DNA from: Catenulispora sp. GP43
GTDB taxonomy: Bacteria > Actinomycetota > Actinomycetes > Streptomycetales > Catenulisporaceae
DNA length: 64,000 bases
Assembly (NCBI RefSeq): GCF_041260665.1
Contig: NZ_JBGCCT010000001.1
Location: forward strand, 735,263-799,262
Direction of reading: 5' to 3'
Positions 1 to 7,801 of the stretch are shown one piece after another (within the stretch, counting starts at the first letter, position 1; each line of letters begins with the position of its first letter). Below the pieces are notes generated by a model. It worked only from the letters and a program-made list of their open reading frames with translations, ran no database searches and had not been told where the DNA came from. The translations under genes and the position numbers were made by a program.

Positions 1-703
1 CGGCCGACGAACAACAGCACGGCGGCGTCGGCCGGCAGCCCCACGGACTCCCGCGCCGCCAGCTTGTCCCCCGGACGGAAGCGGTCCAGGTCCACGCCGG
101 GGTTCACGGTCGACACCCTTTCCGGGTCGGCGCCGTAGAGCCGCACCAGCTCCGCGGCCTCCTGGTCGGTGTTCGCGATCAGCCGGTCGGCGGCGTCCAC
201 CACCTGGTCCTCGCCGACCAGCCGGGCCGTCGGCTCGGGGTCGTCGCCCAGGGCCAGCGCGGCGTTCTTCACCTTGCCCAGGGTGTGCATGGAGTGGATG
301 AGCGGCACGCCCCACCGCTCCTTGGCCAGCCAGCCCACCTGGCCGGAGAGCCAGTAGTGGGAGTGGATCAGGTCGTAGTAGCCGGGCTCGTGCATGGCCT
401 CGGTGCGCAGCACACCGGAGGTGAAGGCGCACAGCTGCCCCGGCAGGTCTTCCTTGGACAGGCCCTCGTACGGACCGGCCGTGACGTGCCGCACCAGCAC
501 CCCGGGCGCCAGATCCACGGCCGGCGGCAGCGCCCCGGTGGTGGCCCGGGTGAAGATCTCCACCTCGATGCCCAGGTCGGCCAGCCGCCGCGACAGCTCG
601 ACGATGTAGACGTTCATCCCCCCGGCGTCGCCTGTCCCCGGTTGGTGCAGCGGGGAAGTATGGACGGAAAGGAGCGCCACACGCCTGGGCAGCGATTCCA
701 CGG
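1..703 (-). CDS. mshA: D-inositol-3-phosphate glycosyltransferase MshA, N-terminal half (runs off the left edge)
   Basis: MshA transfers GlcNAc from UDP-GlcNAc to inositol-3-phosphate, the first committed step of mycothiol synthesis in the cytoplasm. About 234 codons are visible, roughly half of a GT4-family MshA. The hallmark loop GDAGGMNVY lies at residues 24-32, followed by HSHYWLSG near 113-120 and [11 protein letters not shown] near 136-146, all typical of this enzyme. The GTG start at 701-703 is chosen because AGGAGG (complement of 713-718) lies 9 bases upstream. The C-terminal UDP-sugar-binding half is outside the window. mshD lies about 26 kb away on the opposite strand, so the pathway is dispersed as usual. 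Family assignment is close to certain. Confidence 0.95.
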
Positions 704-1444
704 CGCTCTACCTCCTACATCGGCAAATCCGGGGGTGTCGTCGCAGGCCGCCCAACCGGCCCCGCGCGGACGCGGGCGGCTGTCGTGGCCGACAACGATG
801 CAACGGCAGGACCTCGGCAGCGCATTCCCCGCCGGGGCCGGCGCCACGCATCAGTCCGATCATCGGATGACTTTACGGGGCATGACGGGCCGCGCCGCGA
901 TGCCGACTGACCAGTGAGACGGACGCCATGACCTTGCGCAACGCGCGGAAACCCGTACGGGGAAGCCCTCTGCCCGCCACCGGATGTGAGCAGGAACACG
1001 GCGCGAGAACAGCCGGAAAAAGGACCCGGCCCCGTATGACCGAACACGCGGGGACGCGAACGGAACGGGGCCGGGCAGGCGCGCGGGTCTGCACTCGCAC
1101 ACCGCCGAGGGTCGGGCTCCCTCGGAGGGCTCTCAGAGTGGCATGTCCGATGTCAAAACCACATAAGAAAAACCTCTACGCGGCGTAGTAGATGACCGAA
1201 ATGCGGCATCGAATCCCAGCTCAGAGGCTTTTTCTCTGACGTATGGCGAACGCGTGGCGCGGGTCAGGATCTTTATGTGGGAGCGGTGCGGGGCCCATCG
1301 AAACGGCGGCGTCCAGGCACGGCGACCGGAAAAATGCCGCCAGAACCTGGGTGGATTTGCCGTCGCGCGGGGACCGCTGCCTCGGACGGTCGCCGCCCGC
1401 TCACCGCCCGCTCACCACCCGCTCACCGTTCAGTCACCACTCGG
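704..1444. other. Long intergenic region with two short inverted repeats, no gene recognised
   Basis: This 741-base stretch separates mshA from the TetR gene, both on the minus strand. I see no reading frame with recognisable protein character; open frames here look like GC-rich shadows. A relatively AT-rich core around 1150-1240 holds two short inverted repeats: CTACGC/GCGTAG with a 1-base loop at 1176-1188, and TCAGAG/CTCTGA with a 7-base loop at 1221-1239. These could be operators or weak RNA hairpins. The mshA promoter must lie near the left end, but no clear -35/-10 pair was found. Confidence 0.4.
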
Positions 1445-2143
1445 TCACCGTGCGAAGGCCGCGGCCACCAGATCCATCACGCTCCGCCGGCAGTCGGCGT
1501 CGCTGAGCATCGCCGAGTCCGGATCCCCGTGCCGGTGCATCGCGAACCAGGCGATCGTCTCGACGATGAACCGCGCCGCCACCGGCACGTCCGGCACCGG
1601 CCGCAGCACCCCGGCGTCGATACGGGCCCTGAGATACCTGCCGAGCACCTCCAACAAGCCCCGGCGCGTCTCGATGTAATACCACTGCGTCATCTCGGGG
1701 AGGTCTTCGGAGCAGCGCGCGAACAGCTTCAGCGCGACGCTGTTGTCCTCGACGAAGCCGTAGAGCCCGTCGACGATCCGGGCCAGTTCGTCGCGCGCCT
1801 GCTCCGCCGATTCCGCGGGCGCCTCGGAGAGCACCTGGCTGACGCTGTCCAGGCCGCCGCGCGCGGCCGCCCAGACCTTCACCACCTCGACGATGCCCTC
1901 GGCCGGCGGCGCCACCACCGGCGTCGACAGCTTCGCGACGGCCTCCGGGTCCAGCACCCGGAGCAGCGCCAGATAGAGCAGCGCCTGCTTGCTGTCGGCG
2001 TAGGTGTAGACGGCACCGTGGCTCAGGCCGAGTTCGCGGGCCACGTCGGAGATGCCGGCCGGGCGGAACCCCTTGTCGAGGAAGACCCGCACGGCCGCGT
2101 CGGCCACTTCGGCCAGCGGCCGTGCCGGGAGTCTTCCTCGCAT
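1445..2143 (-). CDS. TetR/AcrR family transcriptional regulator
   Basis: This 232-aa protein has the usual TetR length and an N-terminal helix-turn-helix at about residues 10-56, with the recognition segment DVARELGLSHGAVYTYADSK. The C-terminal two thirds are helical and variable, as expected for a ligand-binding and dimerisation domain; the ligand cannot be predicted. The ATG start sits 20 bases from a TGAC-N7-GTCA inverted repeat, which suggests autorepression. No transporter or enzyme gene is divergently paired with it. The nearest neighbours are the S53 peptidase (same strand, upstream) and mshA, so its target is unknown. Confidence 0.88.
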   Translation of the reverse strand: MRGRLPARPLAEVADAAVRVFLDKGFRPAGISDVARELGLSHGAVYTYADSKQALLYLALLRVLDPEAVAKLSTPVVAPPAEGIVEVVKVWAAARGGLDSVSQVLSEAPAESAEQARDELARIVDGLYGFVEDNSVALKLFARCSEDLPEMTQWYYIETRRGLLEVLGRYLRARIDAGVLRPVPDVPVAARFIVETIAWFAMHRHGDPDSAMLSDADCRRSVMDLVAAAFAR

Positions 2144-2163
2144 GGCTCGAACCTATGGTGACT

Positions 2164-2178
2164 GACTTGATCGGTCAA
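2164..2178. promoter_or_regulatory. Candidate TetR operator
   Basis: The sequence TGACTTGATCGGTCA is an interrupted palindrome (TGAC, seven bases, GTCA) lying 20 bases upstream of the TetR start. TetR-family operators commonly look like this and overlap their own promoter, so autoregulation is inferred. No binding data exist for this site. Confidence 0.45.
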
Positions 2179-2215
2179 CGAAGGACGGCAGCCGGCGCGG
2201 TCTAGCGAACCGCCG

Positions 2216-4114
2216 TCACCGGTGCCCCTTGCGCAGTCCGGCGATGAAGGCGGCGCCGTTAGGCGTGCCGACACCGGTGACCGTGTCGTACCCCTTCGCA
2301 ATGACCTGCTGCCCCGCGCCGGGCACCGTCGCGCCGAAGACGTCCAGGCTGGGGCTCAGACCGTCGGCGGCCGGAGTGTAGGCGGCACGGTCCGGTTGCG
2401 GCGCGGCGGCCCCGACCGGCAGCACGTCGCGCAGTGCCGGACTGCCGGCGAGCCGATACAGCAGGGGGTTGATGAAGCCGAAGGGCGCGGCCTGGCCCTG
2501 CTGCGCGTCCGCGACCAGGGCCGCGACCAGCGGGGTCGCCAGGCTCGTGCCGGCGTTCGGCAGCGTCTGGTACGGCCCCGGCTCGGCGTCGGTTCCGGTC
2601 TGGATGAAGCCGACCATCATGCCGGTGTCCGGATCGCCGTCGGCCGCGATGTCGGGCGTCGCGCGGTTGACCACGGTCTTCTTGCCGACCTGGACCTGCG
2701 CCATCGACAGCGGGACGACTCCCTTCTGGTAGAAGGGCTGCCCGTAGACCAGGCTGGTGCCGCCGCCACCCCCGCTGATGCCCTCGTCGCTCCACGTGCC
2801 GCCGTCCAGCGAGGCGCTGTCGCTGGACCAGCCGGTCTCCAGGACCCGCTCGTTGTGCGCGCCGATCCCCAGGGTGGTGCCGCCGACGACGGTCGCGTAC
2901 GGGTCGGAGCCGGTCATCGTGAGGCCGGGGGTGTCGCCGGAGGCGAAGTACATGCCGACGCCCTCGGCCGCGGCGCGCAGGTCGATCGCGTGCGCGACCT
3001 GCTCGGGCTCCATGCCGAGGGGGATCTGCCAGGAGTTGGAGACGATGGTGGCGCCGGGGTGGGCGCCGTCGCCGATCAGGACCGACAGCGTGGCGTCGAA
3101 CAGGGACTGGTCCTGGTCTCCGCAGCCGCCGGCGACGACCATGAGCTGGTTCGCGTCGGGGGCGAGGGCGTAGACGGCCTCGGAGTCCATCTGGGCCTCG
3201 TCGTCGACGGCGGGGCCGGGCGCGGCGTCGGCGGGCGCGGCAACAGCCGCAGCGGCGTGGCGGGCCGGGGTGCCCTTCGCCGGAGCGGCGCAGCCGACTC
3301 CGCCCTCGATCTTCCGGAACTGCGAGCTGCGGGGCGCGAGGAGGTGGTTGTTCTTCGCGTACTCGGTCAGCGTCGCGAACATCGCGGTCGGCGACGCGTC
3401 CTCGGTCAGCGCGACGGTGACGCCCTTGCCGGTGTTCGCGGACGTCGCGCCATAGGCGGCGCGCATCTGGGCGGCGGAGTAGCCGCAGATCGGGAGGGAG
3501 GCCTTGGTCAAGCCCTTGTAAGCCGGCTGAAGGTTCTGGGTGTGCTGACCCCAGGACTGCGAGCAGGTCGGGGCGGCTTTCGACGTCGCCGCCGCCCTCG
3601 CCGCCGCCGAAGCCGAAGCCACCGCGTCCCCGCCGCCCAACCCGGTCACACCGAGCACGTCGGCCGCGAGCGAGGCCGGCACGGGCAGCTTCGTCACCGC
3701 ACCGGTCGCCGAGACGAAGTCGTGCCCGCTGCTGACCCGGACCTGCTTCAGCCCCGCGTGCGTCAGCCAGTCCGTGACCGCCTTGATGTGCGCGGCCGAG
3801 GGACCGAAGCGCGCCGTATAAGCGTTCGGACTCAGATAGCGGCGATACCCGGCTCCGCCCGGCGTGGACGCCGCGTCGGCGAACGCCGCGGCACCGGCCA
3901 GATCCGGCGTCAGCCACACCTGCACGGTGACCGCGTCCGCCGGCGCACCGGCCGCCACGGCGCTGTCGGACGTCCCCAGCAGGGCGCCTCCTGCCGCGAG
4001 GGCGGTACAGCCGGCCAGGGCGGCAACCCGGCGTCGGGTAAGGACCTTGATCGCTTTTTCAGGACTCACATTTCGTACGACGCGGTACGCACCGTTCAGG
4101 TTGAGAGCGACCAC
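2216..4114 (-). CDS. Secreted S53 family (sedolisin/kumamolisin-like) serine-carboxyl peptidase
   Basis: The 632-aa open frame encodes a preproenzyme. A twin-arginine-like start (LTRRRVAALAG) and hydrophobic segment near residues 27-55 indicate export. A pro-kumamolisin activation domain spans about 60-200 and the S53 catalytic domain about 225-630. The Glu/Asp pair is visible as E306-AQM-D310, and the nucleophile lies in GTSLATP with Ser near 524. The C-terminal YDTVTGVGTPNG resembles the family's calcium site. S53 enzymes usually act extracellularly at acidic pH. A second GTG (4067-4069) would give a neater signal peptide start; neither start has a good ribosome-binding site. It is divergent from the XRE regulator. 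Confidence 0.9.
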   Translation of the reverse strand: MVALNLNGAYRVVRNVSPEKAIKVLTRRRVAALAGCTALAAGGALLGTSDSAVAAGAPADAVTVQVWLTPDLAGAAAFADAASTPGGAGYRRYLSPNAYTARFGPSAAHIKAVTDWLTHAGLKQVRVSSGHDFVSATGAVTKLPVPASLAADVLGVTGLGGGDAVASASAAARAAATSKAAPTCSQSWGQHTQNLQPAYKGLTKASLPICGYSAAQMRAAYGATSANTGKGVTVALTEDASPTAMFATLTEYAKNNHLLAPRSSQFRKIEGGVGCAAPAKGTPARHAAAAVAAPADAAPGPAVDDEAQMDSEAVYALAPDANQLMVVAGGCGDQDQSLFDATLSVLIGDGAHPGATIVSNSWQIPLGMEPEQVAHAIDLRAAAEGVGMYFASGDTPGLTMTGSDPYATVVGGTTLGIGAHNERVLETGWSSDSASLDGGTWSDEGISGGGGGTSLVYGQPFYQKGVVPLSMAQVQVGKKTVVNRATPDIAADGDPDTGMMVGFIQTGTDAEPGPYQTLPNAGTSLATPLVAALVADAQQGQAAPFGFINPLLYRLAGSPALRDVLPVGAAAPQPDRAAYTPAADGLSPSLDVFGATVPGAGQQVIAKGYDTVTGVGTPNGAAFIAGLRKGHR

Positions 4115-4168
4115 CCAGACGGCTCAACACCGTTCACCCGCCGCGCCGCAGTGCCCCGCATCACATCA

Positions 4169-4200
4169 GCAAGCACCCGCTTGCAATTGCAAGCACCCGC
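4169..4200. promoter_or_regulatory. Overlapping inverted and direct repeats upstream of the XRE regulator
   Basis: Two direct copies of GCAAGCACCCGC (4169-4180 and 4189-4200) lie exactly 20 bases apart. Between them is the perfect 14-base palindrome CTTGCAATTGCAAG (4180-4193), and GCAAGC-ACCC-GCTTGC (4169-4184) forms a second inverted repeat. The result is alternating CTTGC/GCAAG half-sites 16-48 bases upstream of the regulator's ATG and within the divergent promoter region of the S53 peptidase. This is the arrangement expected of a cooperative operator, most likely for the adjacent XRE protein. Confidence 0.55.
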
Positions 4201-4216
4201 GTGCCACCCTGAACAC

Positions 4217-4684
4217 ATGCCCCACAACCCCCTGGGAGCCCTCCCGATCGGACCGCTCGGCGAGTACATCCGCGAGCAGCGCCGCAACGCGCAGTACTCC
4301 GTGCGGCAGCTGGCGCAGGCGGCCGGGGTGTCGAATCCCTACCTCAGCCAGATCGAGCGGGGTCTGCGCAAGCCCAGCGCGGAGATCCTGCAGCAGCTCG
4401 CGAAGGCGCTGCGGATCTCGGCCGAGACGCTGTACGTGCGGGCCGGGCTGCTGGACGGCGGCGCCGACGTCGACGAGGACGCGGCGACCGACGGGCACGG
4501 GGTACGGGCCGCCGTGGCGGAGGATCCCTGGCTCAACGCGCGGCAGAAGCGCGCGCTGCTGGACATCTACGAGGCCTTCCGCATAGAGAGCGCGGCGGCG
4601 GAGCAGGCCGTTCCGGCCCCCCAGGACGACGACAGCGACGAGACCATCCACAGCCCGGTGACATCCGGGCCCACCGAGCAGTGA
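4217..4684 (+). CDS. XRE-family transcriptional regulator of the hbhA locus
   Basis: This 155-aa protein carries a Cro/C1-type helix-turn-helix at about residues 15-75 (YSVRQLAQAAGVSNPYLSQIE, then KPSAEILQQLAKALRIS). A helical acidic C-terminus follows. The ATG start lies just after the repeat cluster described for 4169-4200; a longer upstream frame exists but lacks protein character. It is followed 16 bases later by the HbhA-like gene and then a DUF2516 gene. The same order (XRE regulator, hbhA, small membrane protein) occurs in Mycobacterium as Rv0474-Rv0476, from memory. It probably regulates itself and perhaps the HbhA gene or the divergent peptidase. Confidence 0.88.
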   Translation: MPHNPLGALPIGPLGEYIREQRRNAQYSVRQLAQAAGVSNPYLSQIERGLRKPSAEILQQLAKALRISAETLYVRAGLLDGGADVDEDAATDGHGVRAAVAEDPWLNARQKRALLDIYEAFRIESAAAEQAVPAPQDDDSDETIHSPVTSGPTEQ

Positions 4685-4700
4685 AATCGGAGAGTCACCC

Positions 4701-5393
4701 ATGAACCTCGTGGACAACGCCCGCAAGACCGTGACGACCACCGTCAGCAACCCCAAGCCCCTGTACTTCGCCGCCGGTGTCGGCGACGCCGCCGTGGCCG
4801 CGCTCAAGGACGCCCCGGCGCTGCTGACCGAGGCCGGCTCCAAGGCCGGCGACGTCGCGACCTCCGTGGCCGGCCGGGTGGCCGGGGTGGCCGAGACCGT
4901 GCAGTCGAAGATCGCGCTGGGCCAGCTGCAGGACGACGCCAAGGCGCTGCGCGGGCGCATCTCCGAGCCGGACCTGCGGGCCGCGCGGGAGAAGGCCCAG
5001 ACCCTGCTGCTGATGCAGGTCGGCCGGGCCCTGGAAGTCGCGGGCAAGGCCGTGGAGACCTACGACGGCTACTCCGAGCGCGGCAAGGCCGTCGTGGAGC
5101 GGGTGCTGGCCGGCCGGGCCACCGACGTCGAGGTGGTCGTGGTCCAGGACAGCCCGGACGCCGGGCCGGCGCGGGCCGAGTCGGTCGTGGTGATCGAGCA
5201 GGACGAGCCGAAGACCGAGACCCCGAAGACCGAGGCTCCCGAGTCCCCGGCCCCGACCGCCGCCAAGCCCGCCGAGGCGCCGAAGCCCGCCGCCGAGCAG
5301 CCCAAGGCTAAGGGCACCTCGACCACCGCCAAGAAGGCCGCGCCGCGCCGGGGCGCCAACGGCTCCGCCGCCAAGAAGACCGGCGAGAGCTGA
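4701..5393 (+). CDS. HbhA-like heparin-binding/adhesin-type protein
   Basis: The 230-aa protein is mostly amphipathic helix at about residues 1-150 (YFAAGVGDAAVAALKDAP near the start), followed by a Glu/Pro/Thr-rich linker and a Lys/Ala-rich tail (KAKGTSTTAKKAAPRR) from about 200. This layout matches mycobacterial heparin-binding hemagglutinin, where the Lys/Ala/Pro tail binds sulfated glycans. In non-pathogens the role is unclear and may involve cell envelope or intracellular lipid-body association. There is no signal peptide, as in HbhA. GGAGAG lies 8-13 bases before ATG. Its position after the XRE gene and before DUF2516 supports orthology. Adhesin function here is only inferred. Confidence 0.82.
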   Translation: MNLVDNARKTVTTTVSNPKPLYFAAGVGDAAVAALKDAPALLTEAGSKAGDVATSVAGRVAGVAETVQSKIALGQLQDDAKALRGRISEPDLRAAREKAQTLLLMQVGRALEVAGKAVETYDGYSERGKAVVERVLAGRATDVEVVVVQDSPDAGPARAESVVVIEQDEPKTETPKTEAPESPAPTAAKPAEAPKPAAEQPKAKGTSTTAKKAAPRRGANGSAAKKTGES

Positions 5394-5547
5394 GCCGACA
5401 AGCCGGCGAGAGCCGACAGATCGGCGAAAGCCACAGCCGATCGTTGGTAGATCGCGAGGAGACTGGGAACGAGTCTGTCGGTCGCGTACGTTGAACGTAA
5501 CGACCGGCAGGCACTCCCAGCCCCGAATGTAGAAGGAGGACGGCGAC

Positions 5548-5874
5548 ATGATCGGCTCCGCACTGCGCGACGGCCTTTCCAGCTTCCTCGCCATCATCTC
5601 CCTGGCCGTGCTGGTCGGGCAGATCGTCGTCCTGGTCGACGCCGCCATGCGGCGCGAGGACGCCTACCGCGCCGCCGGCAAGCTCACCAAGCCGGGATGG
5701 CTCATCATCCTCACCGTGGCGATCGCCGCGAACCTGCTCCTGGGCCTGCTGTTCACCATCGTCGGCGTGGTCGTCGCGATGGTCTACTGGGTGGAGGTCC
5801 GCCCGGCCCTGAAGGAGGTCTCCGGCCCCAAGCGCAAGAGCGGGAGCAACCAGGGGCCCTCCGGCCGCTGGTGA
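5548..5874 (+). CDS. DUF2516 family small membrane protein
   Basis: This 108-aa protein has two hydrophobic segments, at about residues 8-30 and 50-78, separated by a short charged loop (DAAMRREDAYRAAGKLTKPGW), and a basic cytoplasmic tail (KRKSGSNQG). It matches the actinobacterial DUF2516 family, usually found just downstream of hbhA. AGAAGGAGGA precedes the ATG, a strong ribosome-binding site. Function is unknown. Its stop overlaps the next gene's GTG (GTGA), implying translational coupling. Confidence 0.85.
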   Translation: MIGSALRDGLSSFLAIISLAVLVGQIVVLVDAAMRREDAYRAAGKLTKPGWLIILTVAIAANLLLGLLFTIVGVVVAMVYWVEVRPALKEVSGPKRKSGSNQGPSGRW

Positions 5875-6695
5875 GGACCCTGACGCTGCCCTACGCCGGC
5901 CCGGCCGGCGGCGGGACCGTCGAATACGCGCTCGCCGGAAGCCCCACACCGCCGGCCACCCTGTTCCTGCACGGCCTGGCCGGCTCCATCGAGGACACCC
6001 GTCCGCTGGCCTCCGGCGTGCCCGGGCGCAAAGTCTTCGCGCACCTGCCCGGCCACGGCGGCTCCACCGGCCCGGACCCGCTCGGGTACGACACCCTCGC
6101 CGCGGCCGCGCTGGCCGTCGCCGACCACGAGCACGCCACCGCGGCGCTCGGCGTCTCACTCGGCGCGGCGACCCTGCTGCGGGTGCTGAGCCGGACGCCC
6201 GACCGCTTCGAGCGGGTGGTGCTGTACCTGCCGGCGGTCGCGGACGTCCCGCGCAAGCCCGAGGCCGTCGCGCCGCATCGCGACCTCGCCGAGCGACTCG
6301 CCGCCGCCGACGCGCCGGGGGTCGCCGACGCCCTGCTCCGCACCCAGCCGCTCGCGGTCCGCGACGCGGCGATCGCCCGCGACTGGGCCGAGCGCCGCGC
6401 CAAGGAGCTGATCGCCGAGGGCGGGGATCCCGGACGCTGGCTGCCGCTCGCCGAGGCCGTGCCGCTGGAGCCGCAGGACCTGGAGCGGCTGCGCGCGGTC
6501 CGGATCCCGGTCCTCGTGGTCGCCCAGGAGGGCGATCCGGCGCACCCCGTCTCGGCGGCGCGCAGAGTGGCCGACGCGCTTCCGACGGCCCGCCTGACAG
6601 TCTTCGACCAGGCGGGTGCGCTCTGGGGTCACCGGGCCGGACTCAGGGATCTCCTCACCGAATTCCTCACCCCGATCGGGAACCTTCCGCGCTGA
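5871..6695 (+). CDS. Alpha/beta hydrolase
   Basis: This 274-aa cytoplasmic protein has the alpha/beta hydrolase fold: oxyanion-region HG at residues 34-35, nucleophile elbow GVSLG at 94-98 (Ser96), a late acid in QEGDPAHP and a catalytic-type His in ALWGHR near the C-terminus. The GTG start overlapping the DUF2516 stop by GTGA is chosen over a longer in-frame extension that lies entirely within the upstream gene. The substrate cannot be predicted. Its coupling to the hbhA-type locus suggests co-expression with envelope proteins. Confidence 0.85.
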   Translation: MRTLTLPYAGPAGGGTVEYALAGSPTPPATLFLHGLAGSIEDTRPLASGVPGRKVFAHLPGHGGSTGPDPLGYDTLAAAALAVADHEHATAALGVSLGAATLLRVLSRTPDRFERVVLYLPAVADVPRKPEAVAPHRDLAERLAAADAPGVADALLRTQPLAVRDAAIARDWAERRAKELIAEGGDPGRWLPLAEAVPLEPQDLERLRAVRIPVLVVAQEGDPAHPVSAARRVADALPTARLTVFDQAGALWGHRAGLRDLLTEFLTPIGNLPR

Positions 6696-7213
6696 TATAC
6701 GTTCGGTAACACACCGGCCTCGACCTGCGATTTCTTTTCTCAGGGTTTTCTCACAGGGGTCTCAGCGAATCCGTGGGCCGCGCGGGCCATAGTGGTCTCA
6801 CCCCCGAAAAACCCGGGAGAGCCCGACTCCCGGACGGTGTGGCTGCTGACGAGACGGCCATGCTGGGCCCCGGTCCTTTGGGACCGGGGCGTCGGGTCAA
6901 CTCGCAGGACCCTCTGGGCTGTGTTCGCTTCAAGTCTGTGGGATCGGTGTGGGGGCGCCGCTAGCGGCGTCGTGTGTGTGTGGGATGCAAGACCCGGACG
7001 CCCGTCCGGTGAGGCCGCTCAGCCCTCCTCCCTGAGCAGCGGCCACACCGGTCGGGCGGTTCGGTTTTTCCGGGCATCTTTAAAGCGCGCTTAACGAGCA
7101 CCTGCTCCAATGTCACCACGCGTCGCGGCGCGGGCGGGCCTGGGACGGCCCCCGCCGCGGCGCGCCGAGGGCCGAGCGCAGGCCGGCGCCGGCCCCGGAC
7201 GTGCATTCACCGC
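6696..7213. other. Intergenic region with strong hairpins, possible terminator or structured RNA
   Basis: No protein gene is recognisable in this 518-base gap between convergent genes. Two stems are clear: CCGGGAG/CTCCCGG with a 7-base loop at 6813-6833, and a perfect 10-bp stem (GCCCCGGTCC/GGACCGGGGC, loop TTTG) at 6867-6890. A third, interrupted stem with a C-rich loop lies near 7013-7043. The 6867-6890 hairpin may terminate the upstream operon although it lies about 170 bases past the stop. I compared the region mentally with glycine, c-di-AMP, cobalamin, 6C and SRP RNA motifs and did not find a convincing match. Confidence 0.35.
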
Positions 7214-7714
7214 TCAGACCTGCCGAGCCCGCCGCGCCCCTGCCGGACTCTCCTCCGGCGTCGCCAGATGCCCTTGCGTCAGCAGCTTCAGCGCTTCCAG
7301 CAGCACCGGCCGCATCTCCTCCGGCAGCGCCCCGATCGCCTCGGCGTGCACCCGGTCCACGATCTCCTGGGTCCGCTTCGCCATCGCGGCGCCGGCGTCG
7401 GTGACCGCGATGACGCGGGCCCGGCGGTCCGTGGCGGCGGGGCGGCGTTCGGCCAGGCCGGCCTTCTCCAGGGCGTCGACCGTGACCACCATCGTGGTCT
7501 TGTCCATGTCGCCGATCTCCGCGATCTGGATCTGGGTCCGCTCCTCCTCCAGCGCCTTGACCAGCACACAGTGCATGCGCGCGGTCATGCCGACCTCGGC
7601 CAGGGCCGCGGCCATCTTGGTGCGCAGGACGTGCGAGGTGTGGTCCAGCAGGAAGGACAGGTCGGGGGACGTGCACGCGACGGCTTCGGCGCGCGCCGGG
7701 GCCAGGGAGGTCAT
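7214..7714 (-). CDS. MarR-family transcriptional regulator
   Basis: This 166-aa protein has the MarR winged-helix fold at about residues 25-140. The recognition helix is in IAEIGDMDKTTMVVTVDALEKAGL and the wing in ERRPAATDRRARVIAVTDAG. It is divergent from a DHA2-type efflux pump, the classical arrangement in which MarR represses the pump and itself until a drug-like ligand binds. A TCTACTCC/GGAGTAGA inverted repeat lies in the shared 87-base promoter region. The ATG start is followed by a short Ala-rich leader. The ligand is unknown. Confidence 0.92.
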   Translation of the reverse strand: MTSLAPARAEAVACTSPDLSFLLDHTSHVLRTKMAAALAEVGMTARMHCVLVKALEEERTQIQIAEIGDMDKTTMVVTVDALEKAGLAERRPAATDRRARVIAVTDAGAAMAKRTQEIVDRVHAEAIGALPEEMRPVLLEALKLLTQGHLATPEESPAGARRARQV

Positions 7715-7722
7715 GGGGGCAG

Positions 7723-7750
7723 TCTACTCCGAGACAACTCCAGGAGTAGA
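7723..7750. promoter_or_regulatory. Candidate MarR operator
   Basis: An 8-bp perfect inverted repeat, TCTACTCC and GGAGTAGA separated by 12 bases, lies between the divergent MarR and MFS genes. It starts 9 bases from the MarR start codon and ends 15 bases before the putative -35 box of the transporter. A MarR dimer bound here could block both promoters. Confidence 0.55.
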
Positions 7751-7765
7751 TCTTCCTGTAAAAGA

Positions 7766-7794
7766 TTGTCTGCTTCAAAACTATCCGCTACGGT
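7766..7794 (+). promoter_or_regulatory. Putative promoter of the MFS transporter, probably leaderless
   Basis: TTGTCT (7766-7771) and TACGGT (7789-7794) are separated by 17 bases, a plausible primary-sigma promoter. The start codon at 7802 is only 7 bases after the -10 box and there is no ribosome-binding site before it. Transcription would therefore begin at or next to the ATG, giving a leaderless mRNA, which is common in actinomycetes. Confidence 0.4.
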
Positions 7795-7801
7795 CATTCA
7801 C

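Noticed and set aside
704..1188. Small plus- and minus-strand frames upstream of mshA
   Set aside because: Arg/Pro/Ala-rich composition without motifs, initiation signals or neighbour support; typical of random frames in GC-rich DNA.
2222..4216. Very long open frame antisense to the S53 peptidase, leading into the XRE gene
   Set aside because: Only the last 155 codons look like protein; the rest is a high-GC shadow of the peptidase on the other strand, rich in Arg, Gly and Ala.
6790..6960. Possible riboswitch or 6C RNA
   Set aside because: GGGAGAGCCC resembles the start of a glycine riboswitch but the following conserved blocks are absent, and the C-runs are too short for a 6C RNA. Left as unexplained structure.
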